A stretch of 64,000 nt of DNA from Clostridiales bacterium (GCA_021204025.1 JAJQAC010000015.1:32472-96471); one strand, 5' to 3'. Shown: positions 32,155-41,526, counted from the first letter of the stretch. Program-made: numbers and translations. The notes: generated by a model from the sequence alone, not told the origin.

Positions 32155-33852
32155 TTATTTATCCTGCTTATATATAGGCTTGGGGAATTTTATGTGTAGC
32201 ATCGACCTGAAAATCGGATTCTGCACAATATATTCACTTTGTTTTAATCTTGTCATCATCGTTTTATAAACAGACGGTACACTTTTATAATCAGCTTTGG
32301 TGACCTCGATAGAATTTGTACGACCATATGCATGTGTTGAACAGTTGCCGGTTACTCTGTCATGAATAGCACTCCTGAATTGTTCTGCAGCAAACAACAC
32401 AACACCTAAAGAGCGGCCCCTTTCTGCTACATCTAAGATTTGTCGCAATATTGGCGAATTTTTTGGTGCATCTTTAGAAGCATATTTATTAAGTTCATCA
32501 ATAAAAATGACAATGCGTGATGGTGGATTTACATTCTCGTCGCCATTGTATTCGCCAAGCTGTAAATTGTATATAGTGCGAACGGCATCACCAAATACAT
32601 ACGCCTGTTTATCTTCTGACAGTTTTGCAATATCGATTACATGAACCTCGTTTCGCTTGATATATCTAAGTGCGTCTCCCAGACGTGTCTCTCCCCGACT
32701 TTCATTAATCCCTCTGGCAAATATAGCAGTTTTATCGCTGATTGCTTTATTCACAATTCTATAGAATTTTCTCCAGCTTGCAATAGGAATTTCTTTGTCG
32801 GAAGATTGTCCGGCGTTACATTTCTCCTTAATAGCCTCCAGGAAATCCTGCCAATCATTTGCACTTCCGAATTTTCCCTGTCCAGCCATTATATAACTGA
32901 TAATAGCATCCATAGTCTGTGTAGAATCATCTATATTAGAGAACATTAAATCAAGGTTGTCTTTATCATATTTATAAATATATTTAAATTTTTTCCCTTG
33001 CTTCAGACTGATTCGTTCATCCACTTCTTCCTGGCTTAAATAGGTATTCCAATAACGTCCGGCTGAATATGGATAATAATAATGGACATTGTGAAACGGT
33101 TCAGGACTTAGCCCCAGTGATTTATAAAGATTCTCGTTTATATCTTTCGCCCTTACCGGATCTTTCTCATCGGAATAGTCATTTTTACGGTCGATGGTTA
33201 GTAAATCCTTGCCTTTCACGTTAAACATCACAAACGCAACGGAATCTTCTTCATCATTGATCTGGCAATATCTGTCTTGAATCGCTTTCATCAGAAACAT
33301 CGCATATGACGTTTTTGCAGCTAATCCTGAGATACCAGAAATATTTAAATGAGCTCCTTCAGGCCCGATAATAAATTTTGAATTGAGACGTACCGGCAAT
33401 GTAACTTTTGTATTTGTTCCTGTTCCCTCATACATTTCCAGATAACCACAAACAAGTGGATTAGGGATATCTTCCAATCCTAAAGCATATTCAATCTCTG
33501 AGTCGGTGGCAAGGAATACTTTCGCATTACTTTGGAGAGGAATATAAATATTTTTTGTATTACAGACAACCTTTGCTTGAACGTAGTTCATCCCTACTCT
33601 CAAAGTTGGGCTTTCAACATCAACATTACCAAAATCACTGGAGATATAATTTGTTAAAAAACTGGTAGCATCCGTTATGTGAGAAATATCCTCAATGATG
33701 CCGTAAGAAAATGAGCCATTTACATGTTCAACTTTAACAATATCAAATGGATTTAATATTAAATCCTGCTTTGTCCAAAAGGCAAAGTTGTCGATCGTAG
33801 TGGGTGCTTTTTCCGTCGCTAAAATTCTTCCAATGAGCATTCTTTCTGCCAT
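32155..33852 (-). CDS. HerA-like hexameric ATPase/translocase
   Basis: A protein of about 565 residues. The first ~100 form a HAS-barrel-like beta domain (LIGRILATEKAP ... FDIVKVEHVNGSFSYGIIED). The RecA-type core has a nucleotide loop ISGISGLAAKTSYAMFL (residues about 171-187) in which the Gly before Lys is Ala, then Walker B RIVIFIDELNKYA (about 446-458) and an ERGRSLGVVLFAAEQ sensor/arginine region. This is the HerA/FtsK superfamily of DNA pumps. The ATG at 33852 is preceded by GGAGG; an upstream TTG at 33870 overlaps the NurA stop. It pairs with the NurA-like gene immediately before it, as in archaeal end-resection and bacterial defence loci. Confidence 0.87.
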   Translation of the reverse strand: MAERMLIGRILATEKAPTTIDNFAFWTKQDLILNPFDIVKVEHVNGSFSYGIIEDISHITDATSFLTNYISSDFGNVDVESPTLRVGMNYVQAKVVCNTKNIYIPLQSNAKVFLATDSEIEYALGLEDIPNPLVCGYLEMYEGTGTNTKVTLPVRLNSKFIIGPEGAHLNISGISGLAAKTSYAMFLMKAIQDRYCQINDEEDSVAFVMFNVKGKDLLTIDRKNDYSDEKDPVRAKDINENLYKSLGLSPEPFHNVHYYYPYSAGRYWNTYLSQEEVDERISLKQGKKFKYIYKYDKDNLDLMFSNIDDSTQTMDAIISYIMAGQGKFGSANDWQDFLEAIKEKCNAGQSSDKEIPIASWRKFYRIVNKAISDKTAIFARGINESRGETRLGDALRYIKRNEVHVIDIAKLSEDKQAYVFGDAVRTIYNLQLGEYNGDENVNPPSRIVIFIDELNKYASKDAPKNSPILRQILDVAERGRSLGVVLFAAEQFRSAIHDRVTGNCSTHAYGRTNSIEVTKADYKSVPSVYKTMMTRLKQSEYIVQNPIFRSMLHIKFPKPIYKQDK

Positions 33853-33866
33853 AATATATTCCTCCG

Positions 33867-35027
33867 TCAAAACAAATGCAAAAACATCTCCGTACTCATA
33901 TATTTACTCTTTACATATGATTCGGTAAGGAAAATAGGATATATATGATTGGCCCAACGGTTATCAGTCCCATAACACGTTGGAGTTCTTTCATTAATGA
34001 GAGAAGCACTAACCAAATCGATTTCCTCGCTGTCTATGCCAATTCCTATTTCTTCGTCCATCAGTATTTTTTCAACCTTCAGGACCCCGTCAAACGGTGC
34101 TCGGGTGTGACTTTTGTCTCGAATCCGAACATACCAGACTGCAAATTGAACATCCCCCAGGAACTCCGAATTTTCATACAATGCCACTGGTGTTCGATGA
34201 TATAATTCTAAGTCTGCGATATAATTGGCATTTGGTTTCCCGGTATGGTCCAAAATACTCTCAGGGTTAAAAATCTTTGAGACTCCTATTACCCACCGGT
34301 AATTGTGCTTGATTTTTTGAAGAAGCCGTAAATCGTCACGCCCCGTTTTCATAGGCTTATATTCAAGCGAGCCATCTTTTACCAAATAATTATTTTGATT
34401 AAGACGTCCCCTTTTTACCAATTCGGCTACCATTTCTTTTTCCGATTGTATCATATAATCTTGTATGCATGCCACGCCATTATCCTCGACTTTTCCTTTT
34501 CGCTTGTCTTTGGGCATTGTATACGGAAGAATGCAATCAAAAGAGATTCCCATCCTGATTAATTCTGAGGAAGTGTTTAGCTTTTTTGTTTTACCGGAAA
34601 AGAATGTATCATCGTCCCAACCATCAAAGTTACATGCGTTAGGAAGCGCCATAACCAGTCGCGAATAAAATTGCTCTGGTTTCAGGATGCCACTCTCTCT
34701 ACGGCAACAACCGATGCCTATTTGTCCGGCCAGAGCAGGATAAACCTGTCTGTTATACGAAATGTCATCCACCTTATAAACATGCCGTGATCCATCAAGA
34801 AAATATGTTAGTATCGGAACCTGTTCCTGCAGTTCAATTGCCAGATCGGATAAATCTACAGCAGATTTATAACTTACAGTTTCCGCCTTACATTGCCACT
34901 TCATGACCTTTTTCCCATCATCATCGTAATCAAAAGAGGGAACATCTGGATTGTCCAAACTATATTTCATCGTATGATAACTTTTGCCATTCGTTTCTCT
35001 GGCAATTATTTCCATAATTTTGGCCAT
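33867..35027 (-). CDS. NurA-like nuclease
   Basis: A protein of about 386 residues. The segment VPILTYFLDGSRHVYKVDDI (residues 70-89) matches the NurA N-terminal strand with the catalytic metal-binding Asp78 in FLDGS. A later EFLGDVQFAVWYVRI offers the C-terminal part of the RNase-H-like core. NurA digests DNA ends as a dimer docked on a HerA hexamer. The ATG at 35027 (MAKIMEII) is chosen because GGAGG lies 9 bases before it; starts further upstream would overlap the XRE gene. It ends 15 bases before the HerA start codon. The assignment rests on one strong motif plus gene order. Confidence 0.75.
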   Translation of the reverse strand: MAKIMEIIARETNGKSYHTMKYSLDNPDVPSFDYDDDGKKVMKWQCKAETVSYKSAVDLSDLAIELQEQVPILTYFLDGSRHVYKVDDISYNRQVYPALAGQIGIGCCRRESGILKPEQFYSRLVMALPNACNFDGWDDDTFFSGKTKKLNTSSELIRMGISFDCILPYTMPKDKRKGKVEDNGVACIQDYMIQSEKEMVAELVKRGRLNQNNYLVKDGSLEYKPMKTGRDDLRLLQKIKHNYRWVIGVSKIFNPESILDHTGKPNANYIADLELYHRTPVALYENSEFLGDVQFAVWYVRIRDKSHTRAPFDGVLKVEKILMDEEIGIGIDSEEIDLVSASLINERTPTCYGTDNRWANHIYPIFLTESYVKSKYMSTEMFLHLF

Positions 35028-35061
35028 GTATCCATACCTCCAAATCCGCATGAATGCCGCA

Positions 35062-35277
35062 TTACGCATTCTCTTGTTTCCAGACGAACTCCATAACATC
35101 ACCTATATTACAATTGAGACATCTGCAGATTTTTTCCATGCTTCCCATTGATACTGGCTCGTTACGGCTTAGCCTTCCAAGAATGTTTCCGGTAATTCCT
35201 GCTTTATTGGCCATTTGAGTTCTTCGCATGTTCTTATCAATCAATAACTTCCATAATTTATTATAACTGATTGCCAT
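35062..35277 (-). CDS. XRE-family regulator of the NurA-HerA operon
   Basis: A 71-residue Cro/C1-type protein: LWKLLIDKNMRRTQMANKAG then ITGNILGRLSRNEPVSMGSM and EKICRCLNCNIGDVMEF. This small group of XRE proteins is common in Firmicutes mobile regions. It is the first gene of the minus-strand operon, with AAAGGGG 7 bases before the ATG, and lies 34 bases upstream of the NurA start. Likely role: autoregulation of the operon. Confidence 0.88.
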   Translation of the reverse strand: MAISYNKLWKLLIDKNMRRTQMANKAGITGNILGRLSRNEPVSMGSMEKICRCLNCNIGDVMEFVWKQENA

Positions 35278-35332
35278 TTTATTCCCCTTTTTAATATTGT
35301 ATTGCTTAAGGTTATCTCAGTTACACTCACTC

Positions 35333-35361
35333 ATAATATCACTCTGTGTACAAAATAGCAA
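35333..35361 (-). promoter_or_regulatory. Promoter of the XRE-NurA-HerA-GHKL-radical SAM operon
   Basis: On the minus strand: TTGCTA, a 17-base spacer, then TATTAT, about 55 bases before the XRE ATG. CACTCACTCAT (about 35325-35335) and ATGTGAGTGAT (about 35375-35385) are inverted relative to each other around the -35 side and could be operator half-sites. Confidence 0.65.
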
Positions 35362-35532
35362 CTATTAATCATGAAAATGTGAGTGATTTTAGTAAGAGTT
35401 CACGGTGCTTCGGCTGTTGTCAGATATGCCCTTTGTGGCAGGAGGTAGAGGACAAAACTGCCAATTCGGATTTACAGAAACAAGAAATCCGAGTAATAAG
35501 CAAAAAAAGAGTATATATCCACGTAAAAGCAC

Positions 35533-35561
35533 TTGCGAATTACTCATAAAAAGTGTATAAT
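35533..35561 (+). promoter_or_regulatory. Promoter of the cell-wall-binding protein gene (leader copy 2)
   Basis: TTGCGA, a 17-base spacer and TATAATCCAA, then TTTATCGACAGATG at the start codon. It matches the leader at 24156-24240 in both promoter elements and in the ATCGACAGATG motif. Confidence 0.8.
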
Positions 35562-35600
35562 CCAAAAACGGATTAAACAAAAATTGAGTTTTATCGACAG

Positions 35601-38096
35601 ATGAAAAGGAAACATATGAAAACGGAGAATGGTAATTATATCCGGATCGCCGTTTTGACGGTCATGATCTGTCTCAGGCTGGCGCTTCCGACATGGGCTG
35701 CCGATGGGTGGAAGCAGTCAGAAGAGGGGATCTGGATTTATTATGAGCAGGACAAACCGGTTAAAAATCGATGGCTGCAGAATGAAGACGGGACATGGCG
35801 CTATGCGGATGGAAACGGTCAGATGGCGCTTGGCAAGTTTGTTACCTGGGAAGGTGAGAAATATTATCTTGACGCGCAGGGACTGCGGGTAGAGGATCAG
35901 TGGTTTTCTGTAACGTCAACCGTGACGGAACCCAGTAAAAAGGTGACTACGACCTGGTATTATGCCGGTGAGGGCGGTGTGATTTACCGCGGCGGGTGGC
36001 TGCGCGTCGGCGAAGGTGAATTTTACTTTGGCAGCGGGGGAAATGTGACCCGCAACGGCGTGATCACAGTAAAAGAAGCGACCGGCGAGACGGACGAAGC
36101 CGGCGAACCGGTGACCATACAGAAGAAATATTATATCGATGAGATAACAGGACGACAGTCAGGCGGATGGTTTTCCGTTGATAAGACAAATACAGACGGC
36201 ACCGTGACCAGGAACTGGTATTACGCGGACGCGGAAGGTTCCCTGAATTATGGGGGATTCTTTGAGATGGAGGGCGGGACCTGTTATTTTGACGGGAATG
36301 GCATCCATTACCGTGACCGCTGGTATACAGATCCGGATACAAAAGAACGCTATTATCTGGACAAAGAAGGATTCTTACAGGGAAATGGCTGGTATACGAT
36401 TGTCACGACAAATGCCTCAACCGGCGCGACGACGGAAAACTGGTATTACGGCGATCCGTCCGGAAGCGTGGCGAAGGGCGGGTTTATCCGGATGGGCGAT
36501 CATACCTATTATTTTGACGCTAACGGGCGTAATTACCGCAAGCAGTGGTATGTCAATCCGGATACGAAGGAACGGTACTACCTGGATGAAGAAGGGATTC
36601 TCCAGACCGGATGGTTTGATATTATAACGGTCAATGCCAAGACAGGCGCAGAGTCCGTGGCGACGTATTATGCCAATGCGGACGGGAGCGTCTGGAAGGG
36701 CAATACCTATCTGGAATTAGACGGGAAGACCTATTACTTTACCACAAACGGCGCGATTTCCAAAAAGCGCTGGATGGTGGACGCCGGTAAGGGACGCAAA
36801 TATCTGGGCGAGGACGGCGCGCTGAAGATCAACGAGTGGTTCAGCATCAGCGGGACGTCAACTAATGGCGCGGACTACACAAACTGGTATTACGCGACCG
36901 ATACGGGGCGCGTGTATCGATCCGGCTGGCATACGGTCGAAGATAAGGAATATTACTTTAATTCGTCGGGAGTCATGCAGGTCGGCTGGGTCGACGGCAA
37001 TGATTATTATTGCGGCGAGGACGGCGCGAAGGTTTACGGCTGGCAGCTGGTGCCGCTCAAAGACAGCTGGCTGGTCTCCACGGAGACAGAGCTGATGGAA
37101 TATGTCGGCAGGTACGGTGATACGGCGTGGTTTTATTTCGCGCCGGATACGGGCCGGGTCAGCCATGCGACCGAGGATACTTATAAGGAAATCAAGGTTG
37201 ATGGGCATACCTACTGTGTCGACGAACGCGGCGTTATCCAGCAGGGCTGGATCAAGTTCAAAAGCAAATCACCCGCGATCCGCGGCTATAAATATTACAA
37301 AGAGGCGGATTACCTGGGGTATACCTACGCGGTAACGCTGGTAGCCGGAGCGCATATGTCGCTGGCAGACGTCCGGGGAGAGACAGAGAAACCTGACACA
37401 GCGACGCCGTCAGAAGCAAGTGAGAAACAAGAACCGGAAGCAGGTGATAAACCGGAAAGCGCGCCGGAAACTCTGGAAGAGAATTCCCTGGAGATGGAAT
37501 CTCTCGCGGTGGGCGAGAGGGCGGACGGCGGATGGCTCCGGGTGGTCGGACCGGACGCGGATTCGACGGGAGATGAGGAGTGGTTTTATTTTGAGGGTTC
37601 CGGCTTCCCCAAATCAGCCGCAAGCGGGAAACAGGAGCTTTGCACGCTGGATCATCACCGCTATCTGATCAACGACCAGGGAAACTTCCTGACGGGTCTG
37701 CGTGAAGTTAACGGAGCTATTTACTATTTCGACGAGACAACGATGGCAGCGCAAACCGGCAAATGCCGGATCGATGACGGCTATTCGATTAATACCGACG
37801 GCATATCGACGTATTACTTTAAGGAAAACGGAGTCGGTTATACGGGACTGCACGGCGGCGCTTATTATTATCAGGGCAAGCTGCAGGCAGCGGACGCCAA
37901 AACCCGATATCAGGCGTTTGATCTGCCGGAGATCGGCATCCGCCTGCTGGACGAGAAAGGAAAAATCGTCCGCAACCGAACGGTAAAAGACGGCAACGGC
38001 GATCGATGGAAGACGGCGTCAAGCGGGGAGATCATCGAGTATGGGAGCAGTGGTGTGTCTGAGGTGTCAGAACCGCCGGCGGAGAATGGGGATTGA
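35601..38096 (+). CDS. Secreted cell-wall/glucan-binding repeat protein
   Basis: An 831-residue protein with a signal peptide (IRIAVLTVMICLRLALPTWAA) followed by about twenty choline/glucan-binding-type repeats. These are rich in the pattern W-Y-Y-x(5-10)-G-x-Y-Y-F/Y-x(3)-G, for example KNRWLQNEDGTWRYADGNGQ and KYYLDAQGLR. A Pro/Glu/Thr linker lies near 600-640. No catalytic domain is present, so it probably anchors or decorates the cell surface. The start at 35601 has no clear ribosome site; the in-frame ATG at 35616 has AAAAGGA and may be the true start. It is the first gene upstream of the polysaccharide cluster, with no terminator between. Confidence 0.83.
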   Translation: MKRKHMKTENGNYIRIAVLTVMICLRLALPTWAADGWKQSEEGIWIYYEQDKPVKNRWLQNEDGTWRYADGNGQMALGKFVTWEGEKYYLDAQGLRVEDQWFSVTSTVTEPSKKVTTTWYYAGEGGVIYRGGWLRVGEGEFYFGSGGNVTRNGVITVKEATGETDEAGEPVTIQKKYYIDEITGRQSGGWFSVDKTNTDGTVTRNWYYADAEGSLNYGGFFEMEGGTCYFDGNGIHYRDRWYTDPDTKERYYLDKEGFLQGNGWYTIVTTNASTGATTENWYYGDPSGSVAKGGFIRMGDHTYYFDANGRNYRKQWYVNPDTKERYYLDEEGILQTGWFDIITVNAKTGAESVATYYANADGSVWKGNTYLELDGKTYYFTTNGAISKKRWMVDAGKGRKYLGEDGALKINEWFSISGTSTNGADYTNWYYATDTGRVYRSGWHTVEDKEYYFNSSGVMQVGWVDGNDYYCGEDGAKVYGWQLVPLKDSWLVSTETELMEYVGRYGDTAWFYFAPDTGRVSHATEDTYKEIKVDGHTYCVDERGVIQQGWIKFKSKSPAIRGYKYYKEADYLGYTYAVTLVAGAHMSLADVRGETEKPDTATPSEASEKQEPEAGDKPESAPETLEENSLEMESLAVGERADGGWLRVVGPDADSTGDEEWFYFEGSGFPKSAASGKQELCTLDHHRYLINDQGNFLTGLREVNGAIYYFDETTMAAQTGKCRIDDGYSINTDGISTYYFKENGVGYTGLHGGAYYYQGKLQAADAKTRYQAFDLPEIGIRLLDEKGKIVRNRTVKDGNGDRWKTASSGEIIEYGSSGVSEVSEPPAENGD

Positions 38097-38112
38097 GAGG
38101 GATTGAATCAAA

Positions 38113-38613
38113 ATGAAAACGGATAAAAAAGATAAAAGCAATTCCCATCTCAAGATAGCAATGCTCGGACATAAAACAGTTCCGGCAATGGATAGCTCCA
38201 GAGGCGGCATAGAAGTTGTGGTAGAAGAGCTGGCACCGAGACTGGTTGAGATGGGATGCGAGGTGACCTGCTATAACCGAACGGGCTGTGATAATGGAGG
38301 GTTGTCGGAGTACAAGGGTGTGAAGCTGAAGCCAGTGCCAACTTTCAAACGTAAGGGACTGGCGGCGATGACTTCATCTTTCTTTGCTGCAGTCAAGGTG
38401 ATGTTCGGTCATTACGATGTAATTCACTTCCATGCGGAAGGACCGTGTTTCTGGATGTGGGTACCAGTGATTTTTTGTAAAGAACGTTGCGTAGCAACGA
38501 TTCACGGTGTCGTGGGTATTTCTAGCACATCAAAAAACTCATATTTTTGCGGTAATGACACCCACAGCGGGCTTGGATATAGATTTGGAATATTGAAGGG
38601 AGCAACAACATGA
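38113..38613 (+). pseudogene. Truncated GT-B glycosyltransferase (N-terminal domain only)
   Basis: The first ~135 residues are the N-terminal Rossmann domain of a family 4-type glycosyltransferase: KIAMLGHKTVPAMDSSRGGI, EVVVEELAPRLVEMGCEVT and YDVIHFHAEGP ending in VATIHG. After this the sequence becomes unrelated (VVGISSTSKNSYF) and stops at 38613; the nucleotide-sugar-binding C-terminal domain is missing. It overlaps rfbA by 4 bases. A recombination joining the old glycosyltransferase to the rfb promoter region is likely. The product is probably inactive. Confidence 0.78.
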
Positions 38614-39506
38614 AAGGAATAATCTTAGCCGGTGGCTCAGGCACTCGCCTGTATCCGCTGACAAAAGTTACATCGAAGCAATTACTTCCTATATATGATA
38701 AGCCGATGATTTATTATCCAATGTCGGTTTTAATGAACGCTGGCATCCGGGATATTTTGATTATTTCCACACCGGCTGACACTCCTCGCTTTGAGGACTT
38801 GCTTGGTGACGGGCATCAGTTTGGCGTGAAGTTGTCTTATGCAGTTCAGCCGAGCCCGGATGGACTGGCACAGGCATTCATTATCGGTGCGGACTTCATC
38901 GGAGACGATACTGTAGCTATGGTATTGGGCGATAACATCTTCGCCGGTCATGGCTTGAAGAAGAGATTAAAAGCCGCTGTGGAGAACGCTGAGAACGGCA
39001 AAGGAGCTACAGTGTTTGGCTATTATGTGGATGATCCGGAGAGATTCGGCATTGTTGAGTTTGACCAACATGGCAAGGCTGTGTCTATTGAGGAGAAGCC
39101 GGAGCAGCCGAAGAGCAATTATTGTGTGACTGGCTTGTATTTTTACGACAACCGTGTGGTGGAGTATGCAAAGAATCTGAAACCATCAGCAAGAGGAGAA
39201 CTGGAAATCACAGACTTGAACCGCATCTACCTTGGGAACGGAGACCTGAATGTGGAACTTCTCGGTCAAGGATTTACTTGGCTTGATACAGGAACACACG
39301 AGTCTTTAGTGGACGCTACAAACTTCGTAAAGACGGTCGAGCAGCACCAGCACAGAAAAGTCGGCTGCCTGGAAGAGATAGCATATCTGAACGGCTGGAT
39401 CAGCAAAGAAGACGTGCTGGCTGTGTATGAGGTACTGAAGAAGAACCAGTATGGTCAGTATTTGAAAGATGTATTAGACGGAAAATATCTGGATGTGCTG
39501 CATTGA
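38610..39506 (+). CDS. rfbA: Glucose-1-phosphate thymidylyltransferase
   Basis: A 298-residue enzyme making dTDP-glucose, the first step of dTDP-L-rhamnose synthesis. The N-terminal [11 protein letters not shown] and [16 protein letters not shown] form the nucleotide-binding site. GDNIFAGHG and [11 protein letters not shown] are further family motifs. Length is normal. It starts within the end of the truncated glycosyltransferase and leads the rfbABDC order. Confidence 0.96.
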   Translation: MKGIILAGGSGTRLYPLTKVTSKQLLPIYDKPMIYYPMSVLMNAGIRDILIISTPADTPRFEDLLGDGHQFGVKLSYAVQPSPDGLAQAFIIGADFIGDDTVAMVLGDNIFAGHGLKKRLKAAVENAENGKGATVFGYYVDDPERFGIVEFDQHGKAVSIEEKPEQPKSNYCVTGLYFYDNRVVEYAKNLKPSARGELEITDLNRIYLGNGDLNVELLGQGFTWLDTGTHESLVDATNFVKTVEQHQHRKVGCLEEIAYLNGWISKEDVLAVYEVLKKNQYGQYLKDVLDGKYLDVLH

Positions 39507-39553
39507 GAATCAGAAGCACACAGTTCAAATAAAAACAGAAAGAGGAACAGAAA

Positions 39554-40573
39554 ATGGTAATCATCGTCACCGGCGGCGCCGGATTCATAGGCTCAAATTT
39601 TGTATTCCATATGCTTGATACATATCCCGACTATCGCATTATCTGCTTAGATAAGCTGACATATGCGGGTAATTTGTCAACCTTAGCACCTGTGATGAAC
39701 AATCCGAATTTCAGATTTGTGAAAGCGGACATCTGTGACAGGGAAGCGGTATATAAACTTTTTGAAGAGGAAAAACCTGATATCGTGGTCAATTTCGCAG
39801 CGGAAAGCCATGTTGACCGTTCTATAGAAGATCCGGGCATCTTTTTACAGACCAACATTATCGGTACCAGTGTTCTGATGGACGCCTGCCGGAAATACGG
39901 TATCACCCGTTACCATCAAGTCTCAACCGATGAAGTATATGGTGATCTGCCATTAGACCGCCCGGATTTATTTTTTACAGAGGAGACTCCGATACATACA
40001 AGCAGTCCATATAGTTCGAGTAAGGCGAGTGCTGACCTTTTGGTCCTCGCTTATCACAGAACCTACGGTTTACCTGTTACGATTTCAAGATGCTCCAATA
40101 ACTACGGTCCATATCACTTCCCAGAGAAGCTGATACCGCTCATGATTGCGAACGCTCTGAATGATAAACCTCTACCTGTGTACGGTGAAGGACTGAATGT
40201 TCGAGATTGGCTTTATGTTGAAGACCACTGCCTTGCTATTGATTTGATTATTCATAAGGGTAGAGTTGGTGAGGTCTATAACGTTGGCGGACACAATGAG
40301 ATGAAGAACATTGACATTGTGAAAATCATCTGCCGAGAACTTGGAAAGCCAGAAAGTCTTATCACACATGTTACTGACCGTAAAGGCCATGACATGCGGT
40401 ATGCCATCGACCCGACCAAAATTCACAATGAGCTGGGTTGGCTCCCGGAAACAAAGTTCGAGGATGGTATTAAAAAGACAATCCAGTGGTATCTGGACAA
40501 CCGCGAGTGGTGGGAGACCATCATCAGCGGTGGGTATCAGAATTATTACGAGAAGATGTACGCTAACCGGTAA
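39554..40573 (+). CDS. rfbB: dTDP-glucose 4,6-dehydratase
   Basis: A 339-residue short-chain dehydrogenase-type enzyme, the second step of dTDP-rhamnose synthesis. GGAGFIGSNFVFHML binds NAD+. STDEVYGDL carries the Thr/Asp/Glu catalytic group, and YSSSKASADL gives the catalytic Tyr-Lys. It is preceded by AGAGGAAC and lies 47 bases after rfbA. Confidence 0.96.
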   Translation: MVIIVTGGAGFIGSNFVFHMLDTYPDYRIICLDKLTYAGNLSTLAPVMNNPNFRFVKADICDREAVYKLFEEEKPDIVVNFAAESHVDRSIEDPGIFLQTNIIGTSVLMDACRKYGITRYHQVSTDEVYGDLPLDRPDLFFTEETPIHTSSPYSSSKASADLLVLAYHRTYGLPVTISRCSNNYGPYHFPEKLIPLMIANALNDKPLPVYGEGLNVRDWLYVEDHCLAIDLIIHKGRVGEVYNVGGHNEMKNIDIVKIICRELGKPESLITHVTDRKGHDMRYAIDPTKIHNELGWLPETKFEDGIKKTIQWYLDNREWWETIISGGYQNYYEKMYANR

Positions 40574-40594
40574 AGCAGGTAAAAGGGGAAGACT

Positions 40595-41509
40595 ATGAAG
40601 ATTTTCGTAACAGGTGTTGGAGGTCAGCTCGGACACGATGTGATGAATGAATTATATAAGCGTGGCTATGAGGGCATCGGCTCGGATGTTGCGGAGACTT
40701 ATTTCGGTGTAACTGACGGTTCTGCTGTGACTACGGCTCCGTATGTACAACTTGATATTACAGACGCTTCAGCGGTTGATAAGACTATCACAGAAAGCAA
40801 TCCGGATGTTGTGATCCACTGTGCCGCATGGACGGCTGTGGATATGGCTGAGGACGATGATAAGGTCGAAAAAGTCCGTGCGGTCAATGCTGGCGGCACG
40901 AAGAATATCGCAGATGTCTGCAAGAAACTGGACTGTAAGATGGTATACATCAGTACGGATTATGTGTTTGATGGGCAGGGTACAGAACCCTGGCAGCCGG
41001 ACTGCAAGGACTACAAGCCACTCAATGTCTATGGTAAGACAAAACTTGAGGGTGAACTGGCGGTATCGTCCACACTGGACAAGTATTTCATTGTTCGTAT
41101 CGCTTGGGTATTTGGACTGAACGGGAAGAACTTCATCAAAACGATGCTGAACGTTGGAAAGACACACGATACTGTGCGTGTGGTCAATGACCAGATTGGC
41201 ACACCGACCTATACATATGACTTGGCGAGGCTTCTCGTGGATATGGTTGAGACCGATAAGTACGGCTATTATCACGCTACAAATGAGGGTGGATATATCA
41301 GCTGGTACGATTTCACGAAGGAAATCTATAGACAGGCAGAATATACGACTAACGTCATTCCTGTGACCACAGAGGAGTACGGATTAAGCAAAGCTGCTCG
41401 TCCGTTCAACAGCCGCTTGGATAAGAGCAAGTTGGTAGAAGCCGGATTTGTGCCACTGCCCACATGGCAGGATGCTGTGAGCAGGTATTTAAAAGAGATA
41501 GATTATTGA
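40595..41509 (+). CDS. rfbD: dTDP-4-dehydrorhamnose reductase
   Basis: A 304-residue NADPH-dependent reductase, the last step to dTDP-L-rhamnose. TGVGGQLGHDVMNEL is the nucleotide-binding turn, VYISTDYVFDG is conserved, and YGKTKLEGEL contains the Tyr-Lys catalytic pair. A FN-rich C-terminal motif is seen as RPFNSRLDKSKL. It starts 21 bases after rfbB with AAGGGG upstream. Confidence 0.95.
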   Translation: MKIFVTGVGGQLGHDVMNELYKRGYEGIGSDVAETYFGVTDGSAVTTAPYVQLDITDASAVDKTITESNPDVVIHCAAWTAVDMAEDDDKVEKVRAVNAGGTKNIADVCKKLDCKMVYISTDYVFDGQGTEPWQPDCKDYKPLNVYGKTKLEGELAVSSTLDKYFIVRIAWVFGLNGKNFIKTMLNVGKTHDTVRVVNDQIGTPTYTYDLARLLVDMVETDKYGYYHATNEGGYISWYDFTKEIYRQAEYTTNVIPVTTEEYGLSKAARPFNSRLDKSKLVEAGFVPLPTWQDAVSRYLKEIDY

Positions 41510-41526
41510 GGACTGAGGGAAGAGAT

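Noticed and set aside
39631..39906. Antisense frames across the rfb genes
   Set aside because: All are shadows of strongly recognised sugar-nucleotide genes.
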